A stretch of 7,664 nucleotides of DNA from Polynucleobacter meluiroseus (lineage in GTDB: Bacteria; Pseudomonadota; Gammaproteobacteria; Burkholderiales; Burkholderiaceae). Below, one piece after another: positions 1 to 5,551 of the stretch (positions are counted from its first letter, which is position 1; every line of letters begins with the position of its first letter). A program made the position numbers and the translations under genes. Location: positions 1 through 7,664 of the forward strand of contig CAMBJN010000064.1 in NCBI GenBank assembly GCA_945867755.1. The letters are read 5' to 3'. The notes below the pieces were generated by a model. It did not search any database. It had not been told where the DNA came from and saw only the letters and a list, made by a program, of their open reading frames with translations.

Positions 1-181
1 GATCGATTTCACGTAAACGCTTTTTACCGTATTGATAATCACCATTCTCAGAGCGATCACCATTTGATGCGGCCCACGAAACAATTTTGACGATTTCTGG
101 ACGCTCTTCATCCAGAAGATGTAAAAGTTCATCTTTCATGCGCTGATGGCCAGCAGGGGTTATGTAGTTTTTAATTTCCAT
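1..181 (-). CDS. greB: Transcription elongation factor GreB, N-terminal part (runs off the window)
   Basis: GreB binds the RNA polymerase secondary channel and stimulates cleavage of backtracked transcripts, rescuing stalled elongation complexes in the cytoplasm. The 60 visible codons match the start of the N-terminal coiled coil of the family. After a short lead (MEIKNYITPAGHQRMKDEL) comes an EERPE segment, then the hallmark WAASNGDRSENGDYQYGKKR stretch, with the acidic tip residues expected at the coiled-coil turn. The ASNGDRSEN form and the YITPAG lead are typical of betaproteobacterial GreB rather than GreA. The ATG at 181-179 is the only usable start because the frame is closed by TAA about 15 bases upstream. 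I see no Shine-Dalgarno sequence before it. The gene diverges from the tRNA-Arg gene with only 20 bases between, so its promoter must overlap the tRNA region. The 3' part lies outside the window. Confidence 0.93.
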   Translation of the reverse strand, partial: MEIKNYITPAGHQRMKDELLHLLDEERPEIVKIVSWAASNGDRSENGDYQYGKKRLREID

Positions 182-183
182 GG

Positions 184-189
184 CATAAT
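184..189 (+). promoter_or_regulatory. Possible -10 box of the tRNA-Arg promoter
   Basis: CATAAT differs from the sigma-70 consensus TATAAT at one position and lies 12 bases before the mature tRNA 5' end, a suitable distance for a stable-RNA promoter with a short 5' leader. The -35 region, about 17 bases upstream, falls inside the greB coding sequence and is poor (TTATGT-like around 160-165). The position makes sense, but the match alone is weak evidence. Confidence 0.35.
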
Positions 190-201
190 GTCGGTCTTAA
201 T

Positions 202-278
202 GCGGCTGTAGCTCAGTTGGATAGAGTACTTGGCTACGAACCAAGGGGTCGTGGGTTCAATTCCTGCCAGCCGCACCA
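202..278 (+). tRNA. tRNA-Arg (anticodon ACG), CCA encoded
   Basis: The full cloverleaf can be folded by eye. The acceptor stem pairs GCGGCTG (202-208) with CAGCCGC (268-274), followed by discriminator A275 and encoded CCA (276-278). The D-arm carries GCTC/GAGT. The anticodon stem is CTTGG (229-233) with CCAAG (241-245), enclosing the loop CTACGAA with anticodon ACG at 236-238. The variable loop is GGGTC. The T-arm is GTGGG/CCTGC around TTCAATT. Anticodon ACG, with A34 normally deaminated to inosine, reads CGU, CGC and CGA arginine codons and is usually an essential tRNA. The T-stem has two adjacent wobble pairs (T252-G266, G253-T265), unusual but compatible with folding. An intrinsic terminator follows within 10 bases, so this looks like a single-gene transcription unit. 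Confidence 0.97.
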
Positions 279-284
279 AAACAG

Positions 285-314
285 AAGGGCCTAGTGTAAA
301 GCTAGGCCCTTTTT
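285..314 (+). terminator. Rho-independent terminator after tRNA-Arg
   Basis: GGGCCTAG (287-294) and CTAGGCCC (302-309) form a perfect 8-bp GC-rich stem around a 7-base loop, followed by TTTTT (310-314). The two A residues at 285-286 can extend the stem with the first two T residues. It sits seven bases after the tRNA CCA end and separates the tRNA unit from the permease gene. Confidence 0.93.
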
Positions 315-395
315 CATTCAAGCTACTTCATTCTGGAAATATTGCAAGACCGTACACTTACACGCTTAAACACTTTTTGTGAACTACCACTATCC

Positions 396-421
396 TAGTG
401 ACTGAATCACTAATTGACTGA
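396..421. repeat. Inverted repeat plus heptamer direct repeat upstream of the permease gene
   Basis: TAGTGA (396-401) and TCACTA (407-412) form a perfect 6-bp inverted repeat around CTGAA. Overlapping it, the heptamer TGACTGA occurs at 399-405 and again at 415-421, a 16-base period. The block lies 12-37 bases before the likely ATG at 434. It could be an operator or a small 5'-UTR hairpin close to the ribosome-binding region. No regulator is identifiable, and repeats this short can arise by chance. Confidence 0.35.
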
Positions 422-433
422 TATTGAGTGGCA

Positions 434-2929
434 ATGAATCTTCCTCGTTCCTTTAGATCTATAGAGTTTGCTTGGCTTTTAGCCGCCTTGGTTATTTCCG
501 TGGCGTCTTTAAGCAGTGTGACTTACTTGGCAGATCGTATGCAAAGAGCGTTCGAGAGAGATGCCAAGCAGTTGATTGCTTCGGATGCTTTGATTCAGAG
601 CGATCAACCCTTATCGATTCTTTTTGAACAAGAAGCTGCTAAGCAAGGATTGCTGGTAGCTAAGACCACGGTGTTCCCCACCATGTCATCGGTTGGATCG
701 AATGCCCGCTTGGTGGCTTTAAAAGCCGTCACAGAGTCATACCCATTGAGGGGCAGTCTTAAGATCTCTAAAGATGGTCTGGACATCAAAGGTGCAAGCA
801 CACGAGCAACACCATCAAAAGGTTCAGTGTGGGTGGAGCCTGCTCTTTTGGCGAGTCTTTCTGCAAAGTTAGGCGATCGCATCACCTTGGGTTCGAACAA
901 TTTTGTGATTGAAGCTTTATTAACTCAAGAGCTTGATAAGGGTGCTGGCTTCTTAAACTTTGCACCACGGGTCATGATGCGTGATGATGAGTTAAGTAAA
1001 ACCCAGTTGATTGGCTTTGGCAGTCGAGTGACCTATCGATTTTTAATTGCAGGCCAAGAATCAACCGTCAATTCATTTTTACTTTGGTCCCAAAAAGAAA
1101 TTGATAGCAAGCAATTAAGGGGCATCAAAATTGAAGGGGTTGATAACATTCAGCCCTTGATGAGAGCAACACTCGATCGAGCTGAAAAGTTTTTATCACT
1201 GGTAGCAATCTTGACAGCCATGGTCGCTGCCGTGGCGATGGCATTAGCGGCTAAGCGCTACACCAGCAAACAAGCCAACCCAACAGCAATCTGGAAATGC
1301 TTGGGCGCTAATAAGCGCCAAGTATTGCTTGAGCACTTCAAAGCCAGCATGGTGATTGCGCTCTTGGGTGGAGTCATGGGCGCTTTCTTGGGATGGATTG
1401 GGCATCAAGGTTTACTTTTCTTTTTGGGCGACTTATTGGTAGCTGATTTGCCATCAGCATCGGTATGGCCATTGATCTGGTCTTTATTAGTCGCAATCGT
1501 TTTGTTGATTGGATTTGTCTGGCCACCATTGCTTTATTTGAGTGATATCTCTCCTCTGAAAGTGATTCGTCGAGATATTTCAGTGAGACATCCGGCATCA
1601 TGGTTATTGATGTTTTTTGGACTGATCAGCTTCTTTGTTTTGCTCTTAAGTGTTGCTAAAGATGTCAAATTAGCCGTTTTAACTTTGGGTGGTTTTACAT
1701 TGGCGGCCGGCATCTTTATTTTAGTGTCTTGGGTGCTGATCAAATTGACCGCCAAGATGGCAGAGCATTCATGGTTGGGTCAACATGTGGTGCAACGCTT
1801 TGTTTGGCAATCATTATCAAGACGTTCTTTGTTCACTGGTTTACAAATAGCTTCATTGGCCATTGCCATCATGGCCTTGTTGCTCTTGGCAGTTGTCAGG
1901 CATGATTTGATGAGCGCCTGGAAAGGCAGCTCTCCACCTGATGCCCCCAATAGATTTTTGATCAATATTCAGCCAGAACAAAAATCTGCGGTAGAGCAAA
2001 AGTTATTAAGCGCCGGTGTTAAAAAAATTACTTTGTACCCAATGGTGCGAGGTCGTTTAACGCATATCAATGATCAAGTGGTATTGCCGCAAGATTTTGA
2101 GGATTCTCGTGCGCAGCGATTGGTTGATAGGGAATTTAATCTCTCGTACGCGGCAGACCTGCCTGATAAAAATAAAGTGACCGCAGGAACCTGGCATGCA
2201 AATACGCGCCTGCCTGAGGTGTCGATTGAAAAAGGCTTGGCCAAAACACTGTCTTTAAAATTAGGCGATAGTTTGGTCTTTGATATTGCAGGTATTCCTG
2301 TTAAAGCAAATGTCACATCCATCAGAGAACTTGATTGGGGCAGTATGCGTGTGAACTTTTTTGCGATTCTGCCACCTCACCTCCTCGGTGAAATGCCACA
2401 AACTTGGATCACTGCATACAAGCAAGGACCGTTGGTGCCACAAGTATTGCCTTTGGATATTTCTGTGGTGGCGCAATTTCCTAACGTGACGGTCGTTGAT
2501 GTGGAATCTGCTTTAAATCAAGTGCAAGATGTTTTGAATAAATTATCAGCGGCTGTGGAATTACTTTTTGGGTTCACGGTGATTGCAGGAATCTTAGTCT
2601 TGGCTGCCGCTTTGGCATCGACTCAAGATGAGCGACTCAAAGATGCAGGGTTACTTAAAACCTTGGGCGCTAGTCAGGCTCAAATCAGGCGCGCTTTTTA
2701 TACAGAATTAACTGTGATTGGTTTTATCTCTGGTCTCATGGCTTCTTTGGGTGCGATTGGGGTAGGGTGGGCTTTGGCCACCCATGTCTTTGAATTCAAT
2801 TTACCAATCCCGTGGATTGTGATTATCTATGGAGTTGTTTTTGGTGTTTCTGCGTGCGTCTTGGGCGGTCTGTGGCTACAAAGAAAGATTTCTCATACAT
2901 CGGCCTCGGAAGTTCTCAGAACTGTTTAA
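434..2929 (+). CDS. FtsX-like (YbbP-type) ABC transporter permease, 831 aa
   Basis: This is a large inner-membrane permease of the FtsX/MacB superfamily, closest in length and layout to E. coli YbbP (about 800 aa), which pairs with the ATPase YbbA. A signal-anchor-like helix (about residues 10-32) precedes a long periplasmic domain to about 250. Next come a first FtsX-type membrane domain and several additional helices (about 250-490), a second periplasmic region (about 490-700), and a second FtsX domain with three helices at the C-terminus. Each FtsX domain carries the cytoplasmic LGA coupling motif (L290-G291-A292 in a WKCLGANKRQV context, and L744-G745-A746 in LLKTLGASQAQI). I chose ATG 434 over the in-frame GTG at 428 because GAG at 426-428 is the only SD-like element. 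No ATPase gene is visible here, and the substrate is unknown. YbbP relatives are often linked to lysophospholipid or envelope processes, but that is family-level inference. Confidence 0.88.
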   Translation: MNLPRSFRSIEFAWLLAALVISVASLSSVTYLADRMQRAFERDAKQLIASDALIQSDQPLSILFEQEAAKQGLLVAKTTVFPTMSSVGSNARLVALKAVTESYPLRGSLKISKDGLDIKGASTRATPSKGSVWVEPALLASLSAKLGDRITLGSNNFVIEALLTQELDKGAGFLNFAPRVMMRDDELSKTQLIGFGSRVTYRFLIAGQESTVNSFLLWSQKEIDSKQLRGIKIEGVDNIQPLMRATLDRAEKFLSLVAILTAMVAAVAMALAAKRYTSKQANPTAIWKCLGANKRQVLLEHFKASMVIALLGGVMGAFLGWIGHQGLLFFLGDLLVADLPSASVWPLIWSLLVAIVLLIGFVWPPLLYLSDISPLKVIRRDISVRHPASWLLMFFGLISFFVLLLSVAKDVKLAVLTLGGFTLAAGIFILVSWVLIKLTAKMAEHSWLGQHVVQRFVWQSLSRRSLFTGLQIASLAIAIMALLLLAVVRHDLMSAWKGSSPPDAPNRFLINIQPEQKSAVEQKLLSAGVKKITLYPMVRGRLTHINDQVVLPQDFEDSRAQRLVDREFNLSYAADLPDKNKVTAGTWHANTRLPEVSIEKGLAKTLSLKLGDSLVFDIAGIPVKANVTSIRELDWGSMRVNFFAILPPHLLGEMPQTWITAYKQGPLVPQVLPLDISVVAQFPNVTVVDVESALNQVQDVLNKLSAAVELLFGFTVIAGILVLAAALASTQDERLKDAGLLKTLGASQAQIRRAFYTELTVIGFISGLMASLGAIGVGWALATHVFEFNLPIPWIVIIYGVVFGVSACVLGGLWLQRKISHTSASEVLRTV

Positions 2930-2950
2930 TCAAGAATAAAATAAAGAAAT

Positions 2951-3340
2951 ATGTCACAAGAAAAAACCACTTATGAATTGATTGGCGGAGCTGAGAAGCT
3001 GAAAGAGTTGGTCGATCGTTTTTATGACCTGATGGATTTAGAGGAAAATTATCAGGGGATACGACTCATGCATCCTGCTGATTCAACTTCATCGAGAGAG
3101 AAGTTATTCATGTTCTTGAGTGGTTGGATGGGCGGCCCAGATTTATTTGTTGAGCAATATGGACACCCCAGACTCAAGGCCAGACATTTACCATTCTCAA
3201 TAGGTATTTCTGAGAGAGATCAGTGGTTGCAGTGCATGCGCCAAGCCATGAAAGATGTTGGTATTAATGGCATTTTGTTCGAACGCCTGATGCAATCATT
3301 CTTCACTACTGCTGACTGGATGAGGAATCGTGTTGGGTAA
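2951..3340 (+). CDS. Group II truncated haemoglobin, 129 aa
   Basis: A small cytoplasmic haem protein of the trHbII (GlbO-like) class, expected to bind O2 or NO and take part in oxygen handling or NO/peroxide detoxification. Visible key residues are Tyr25 at B10 (in DRFYDLMD), His41 at the likely CD1 position, the WMGGP turn at 59-63, the GHPRLKARHLPF segment with proximal His79 (F8), and Trp92 at G8 (RDQWLQCM), which marks group II. The length of 129 residues is normal for the family and the protein appears intact. It starts 21 bases after the permease stop, with only a weak A-rich AAAGAAAT before the ATG, so it is probably co-transcribed with the permease. Its last 15 codons, encoding the end of helix H, overlap the 3' end of the convergent RDD gene. 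Confidence 0.94.
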   Translation: MSQEKTTYELIGGAEKLKELVDRFYDLMDLEENYQGIRLMHPADSTSSREKLFMFLSGWMGGPDLFVEQYGHPRLKARHLPFSIGISERDQWLQCMRQAMKDVGINGILFERLMQSFFTTADWMRNRVG

Positions 3341-3883
3341 TTGAACCAGACGAGTACGACACCATCGGTCAGGAATCGATTGGCGATTTTTTCTATCTAA
3401 GACAGCTGATAACGGCCACAAAAATAAAGTAATTGAAAAGAAAATAATTGAAACTGATCCACCCATACTGGCGGATGGATTCATTTTGATAGTGATGAAG
3501 AGCAATACAGCCGCTGGTATCAACCACAGTGAGCCTATCGCAAAGCGCATCAATGCTTGCGAGCGCTTCATGATAGAACCATCTTCACTGACTAACTGAA
3601 TGCGCCAAGTTTGCATGGCGAGCGTTTGTCCTGTTTTAGTCCAATACCACATGAAGTAAAAAGCTAATACCAAGTAAAGGTGAGACATCAAAATGGTAGA
3701 GGGTGCTGTGACCTCAAACAAAACCCCGATGGTTAAGTGTGGCACCAAAAATGCAAAAGCCAATACACCAAACAAAACCAACATCTCATAGAGATTCAAA
3801 GCGATGCGGCGCTTGATCGTCGGCGCTGGTAGCGACTTTAAGAAACTTGCTGGAAGGGGGGCGAACTGATTGGATTCTTTCAC
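3296..3883 (-). CDS. RDD-family membrane protein, 195 aa
   Basis: Inner-membrane protein of the RDD family, whose general function is not settled (some members are proposed ion antiporters). It has about four hydrophobic segments: residues 33-57, 62-82, 112-132 and 142-162. The first conserved block reads TIKRRIALNLYEM, with Arg25/Arg26 and Glu33 where many members have Asp. A TGQTLAMQTWRIQLV segment follows helix 2, and the C-terminal block LDRKNRQSIPDRWCRTRLV contains Asp163 and Asp172. The domain ends near residue 183, and the remaining 12 residues lie in the overlap with the haemoglobin gene. The start is GTG, 5 bases after the DUF3106 stop. No Shine-Dalgarno sequence is visible, and a perfect small hairpin lies directly upstream, so expression probably depends on translational coupling. 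This is the last gene of the sigma-factor operon. Confidence 0.86.
   Translation of the reverse strand: MKESNQFAPLPASFLKSLPAPTIKRRIALNLYEMLVLFGVLAFAFLVPHLTIGVLFEVTAPSTILMSHLYLVLAFYFMWYWTKTGQTLAMQTWRIQLVSEDGSIMKRSQALMRFAIGSLWLIPAAVLLFITIKMNPSASMGGSVSIIFFSITLFLWPLSAVLDRKNRQSIPDRWCRTRLVQLPNTIPHPVSSSEE
3374..3392 (+). terminator. Weak candidate terminator for the permease-haemoglobin transcript
   Basis: AATCG (3374-3378) and CGATT (3384-3388) can form a 5-bp stem around ATTGG, and T3387-T3392 forms a T tract partly inside the stem. It lies 34 bases after the haemoglobin stop, inside the RDD coding sequence on the opposite strand. The stem is short and AT-rich, so this is a possibility only; no better terminator is visible. 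Confidence 0.25.
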
Positions 3884-3884
3884 A

Positions 3885-3901
3885 AACGCTATTTTAGCGT
3901 T
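3885..3901 (-). promoter_or_regulatory. Perfect hairpin spanning the DUF3106 stop, just before the RDD start
   Basis: On the minus strand AACGCTA-AAA-TAGCGTT gives a 7-bp perfect stem with a three-base loop. It contains the TAG stop of the DUF3106 gene and ends one base before the GTG start of the RDD gene. The region where a Shine-Dalgarno sequence should be is therefore inside the stem. It could act as a translational-coupling switch or an mRNA processing site. No T tract follows, so it is not a terminator. Confidence 0.45.
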
Positions 3902-4389
3902 GGTGAAGTGACTGCGCTTGGTTTGCTGGTTTGAGCTCTTTTTTGCGCCAATAACTTTTTATCTTCATCGGATAGTTGTTGGTAGCTCTCCCAAGCAGCT
4001 GCTTTTTTCTCTGGAGAGATATTCAGAATACGAAGGTAATTGTCTCTGGCACGCTGACGCTCATTGGTCGACAAGTTTGCCCACTCTGACATCCGAGACT
4101 GCAGGGTGCTTTTTTCGGTATCAGACATTGAGGGATAGCGATTTGCAACATCCACCCATTTTTTTTGACGTGCAGTTGTTAGGCTCGACCAATCTTCTTC
4201 AAGTGGAGCCAAAACCAAACGCTGATCTTCATTGAGTGCCGACCAACTTTGTGCATTCGCCACCACGGGGTAGGCAAAAAGAATCAAAAGAAAAACAGTG
4301 ACGTGAGAAATCAAGCAGCGACTTAAACAGATATACCGATTTTGGCATTTCATGTTTGTGAAGGATTGAAAGAATGATGAAAAAGACAT
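3889..4389 (-). CDS. DUF3106 exported protein, 166 aa
   Basis: Predicted secreted protein of the DUF3106 family, function unknown. A hydrophobic signal sequence at residues 27-44 ends in VVANA-QS with a likely cleavage after Ala46, leaving about 120 residues in the periplasm. The mature part is helical and charged, with W/L/R-rich units recurring: SWSALNEDQR, LAPLEEDWSSL, RQKKWVDVANRYPSM, RMSEWANLSTNERQRARDNY and AAWESYQQLSDEDKKLL. This pattern of W..L....R elements is characteristic of the family and loosely recalls periplasmic helical sensors such as CpxP-type proteins, which is only a resemblance. The ATG at 4389 lies 2 bases after the DUF3619 stop and is preceded by the purine-rich GAAGAAAAG. 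An in-frame ATG at 4353 would give a more ordinary signal peptide (34 residues) but has no SD. The gene is the third of its operon. Confidence 0.85.
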   Translation of the reverse strand: MSFSSFFQSFTNMKCQNRYICLSRCLISHVTVFLLILFAYPVVANAQSWSALNEDQRLVLAPLEEDWSSLTTARQKKWVDVANRYPSMSDTEKSTLQSRMSEWANLSTNERQRARDNYLRILNISPEKKAAAWESYQQLSDEDKKLLAQKRAQTSKPSAVTSPTLK

Positions 4390-4391
4390 GA

Positions 4392-4883
4392 TCAGATCTT
4401 TTCTTCTGCCTCTTGCTTGTCTTGTCTGTCTTTTTCAATAAGCAAGTCTTTACCGTTGGTGATCAGGTATCGGACAAAACCATCATCTTTATAAGCGTTA
4501 GGCGGCACCGCATCAACCAAAATAGCGCTATCAACTTTTGCAATATCCAGGATGCGTTCATCTTCCTGCCAATTCGAAATCAACACAATGCCAAAGGCCA
4601 AGGCAAAAATCGGAGCAGCCCCAAATGCACCCCATGCCCGATTACGCCAATCTGAACCTGTTGAGCCTGAGTTTTTGAAGCCTTCTCTGACCCAGTTATG
4701 TGACCAGAATGGTTTGCGCTCTTCTAATTTGGCTGCCAAAGCAAGTTTTCTGGCATTTTCAAGACGATTTGCGATGTGGGCTGGTAGGTCTGCAGCACCT
4801 TCATTGAGCAAATCGCGGGTGAGCAAAGCCACTTGCAGCTCTTGCTTGCTATCGATTTCAGGGGTTTGATAGTGCTTACTCAC
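4392..4883 (-). CDS. DUF3619 single-pass membrane protein, possible anti-sigma factor, 163 aa
   Basis: DUF3619-family protein of unknown function. The N-terminal 80 residues are soluble and charged, with family features such as LPAHIANRLENARKLAL (residues 33-49). One hydrophobic segment follows at about 86-104 (FGAAPIFALAFGIVLISNW). The C-terminal part then carries DIAKVDSAILVDAVPPNAY (113-131), GFVRYL and a highly charged tail rich in K, D and E. It starts with GTG at 4883, overlapping the TGA stop of the sigma factor gene (GTGA), with AAGGA 8 bases upstream. A cytoplasmic N-domain, one membrane span and tight coupling to an ECF-type sigma gene fit an anti-sigma role. That role is inferred from position and topology; I do not see a recognisable zinc-binding anti-sigma motif (no HxxxCxxC). 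Confidence 0.85.
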   Translation of the reverse strand: MSKHYQTPEIDSKQELQVALLTRDLLNEGAADLPAHIANRLENARKLALAAKLEERKPFWSHNWVREGFKNSGSTGSDWRNRAWGAFGAAPIFALAFGIVLISNWQEDERILDIAKVDSAILVDAVPPNAYKDDGFVRYLITNGKDLLIEKDRQDKQEAEEKI

Positions 4884-5485
4884 AATTTAAATCCTTGTTT
4901 TTTAAGGGCTTTCGCCAAAAAAGAGCATGCTCGAGAGCAGTGTGTCTTCACGCTACCCTCTGAGCAAGCCATTAATTTGGCTGTTTCAGAAACGCCCAGA
5001 TCATCCCAATAACGCATGAGGAAGGCTTCCCGTTGACGTGATGGTAGTTTAGAAATCTCATTTTCGATGATTTTAATCACTTGTTGGCGCTCTAAAATCG
5101 TCGCACCATCCTCAAAACCAAGATTTTCTTCTGAAGAATCAAGGAACTCCAGGGGATCTGAGTAATCATAGTCATCTAAATTATCTTTGGTACCACCCCT
5201 CAGGGATGAAAAGAGGCTGACCCAGGTATTTTGTGTTTTTTGACGTCGGAACCAGTCCAAGGTCGTATTTTGAAGAATTCGGGTATAAATCAAGGGCAGT
5301 TCAGCAGCGTCACGGTCGCCATACTTCTCGGCCAGCTTCATCATGCTGTCTTGTACGATATCTAAGGCTGCATCCTCATCCCGCGTAGAAAATACGGTAC
5401 GTTTGAAGGATTTTGTCTCGACCCCCTTGAGGAAGTCAGACAGTTCTTTTGCAGAAGCCATACCCTCTATTAAACAACGCTTCAC
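4880..5485 (-). CDS. RNA polymerase sigma factor, sigma-70/ECF type, 201 aa
   Basis: A cytoplasmic ECF-type sigma factor that should direct RNA polymerase to a specific promoter set. Region sigma-2 covers about residues 28-83, including ALDIVQDSMMKLAEKYGD and the TTLDWFRRQK end of region 2.4. Region sigma-4 covers about 132-196, with LPSRQREAFLMRYWDDL and the helix-turn-helix GVSETAKLMACSEGSVKTH. The linker between them is long and very acidic (about 100-127, rich in D and E). Three cysteines (174, 183, 187) lie in or next to the recognition helix. I chose the GTG at 5485 because AGGGGTGG precedes it at 4-7 bases. The in-frame ATG at 5461 would give a MASAKELSDFL start resembling relatives as I remember them, but its GAGGG is only one base away. 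The gene is first in its operon and is divergent from ilvB. Confidence 0.92.
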   Translation of the reverse strand: MKRCLIEGMASAKELSDFLKGVETKSFKRTVFSTRDEDAALDIVQDSMMKLAEKYGDRDAAELPLIYTRILQNTTLDWFRRQKTQNTWVSLFSSLRGGTKDNLDDYDYSDPLEFLDSSEENLGFEDGATILERQQVIKIIENEISKLPSRQREAFLMRYWDDLGVSETAKLMACSEGSVKTHCSRACSFLAKALKKQGFKL

Positions 5486-5505
5486 AAAGCCACCCCTAAT
5501 AAGGA

Positions 5506-5511
5506 GTTATA
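5506..5511 (-). promoter_or_regulatory. Possible -10 box for the sigma-factor operon
   Basis: On the minus strand TATAAC lies 20 bases before the GTG start of the sigma gene and matches five of six positions of the sigma-70 -10 consensus. No convincing -35 hexamer is found 16-18 bases upstream, and a transcript from here would have a very short leader. Low confidence. Confidence 0.25.
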
Positions 5512-5514
5512 GGC

Positions 5515-5520
5515 TAAAAT
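5515..5520 (+). promoter_or_regulatory. Possible -10 box for ilvBN
   Basis: TAAAAT matches TATAAT at five of six positions and would give a leader of roughly 130 bases before ilvB, long enough to include the small open frame at 5552-5662. No good -35 lies at the right distance. A second candidate, TAAGAT at 5548-5553 with TTCGAC 15 bases upstream, would start transcription inside that open frame. The sequence does not decide between them. Confidence 0.22.
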
Positions 5521-5551
5521 CCTAGGTTCGACTTGCCGGACCTTTCATAAG

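Noticed and set aside
604..900. Minus-strand open frame of 98 codons inside the permease gene
   Set aside because: It lies fully within the permease coding sequence, resembles no family and has no promoter or ribosome-binding site.
4159..4166. A8 tract in DUF3106 (minus strand), with a similar A8 tract in ilvB at 6793-6800, as programmed slippage sites
   Set aside because: Both genes continue in frame with intact family features after the tract, and no alternative frame of interest or stimulatory structure is evident.
3918..4235. Plus-strand open frame of 105 codons opposite the DUF3106 gene
   Set aside because: It is antisense to a gene with clear family features and a signal peptide, has no Shine-Dalgarno sequence and no recognisable domain.
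4413..4869. Two plus-strand open frames opposite the DUF3619 gene
   Set aside because: They are mirror frames of a well-supported coding sequence, with unrecognisable translations and no initiation signals.
5461..5485. ATG at 5461 as the preferred sigma-factor start
   Set aside because: The N-terminus would resemble relatives as I remember them, but its GAGGG is one base from the ATG while the GTG at 5485 has a properly spaced AGGGGTGG. I keep it as an alternative only.
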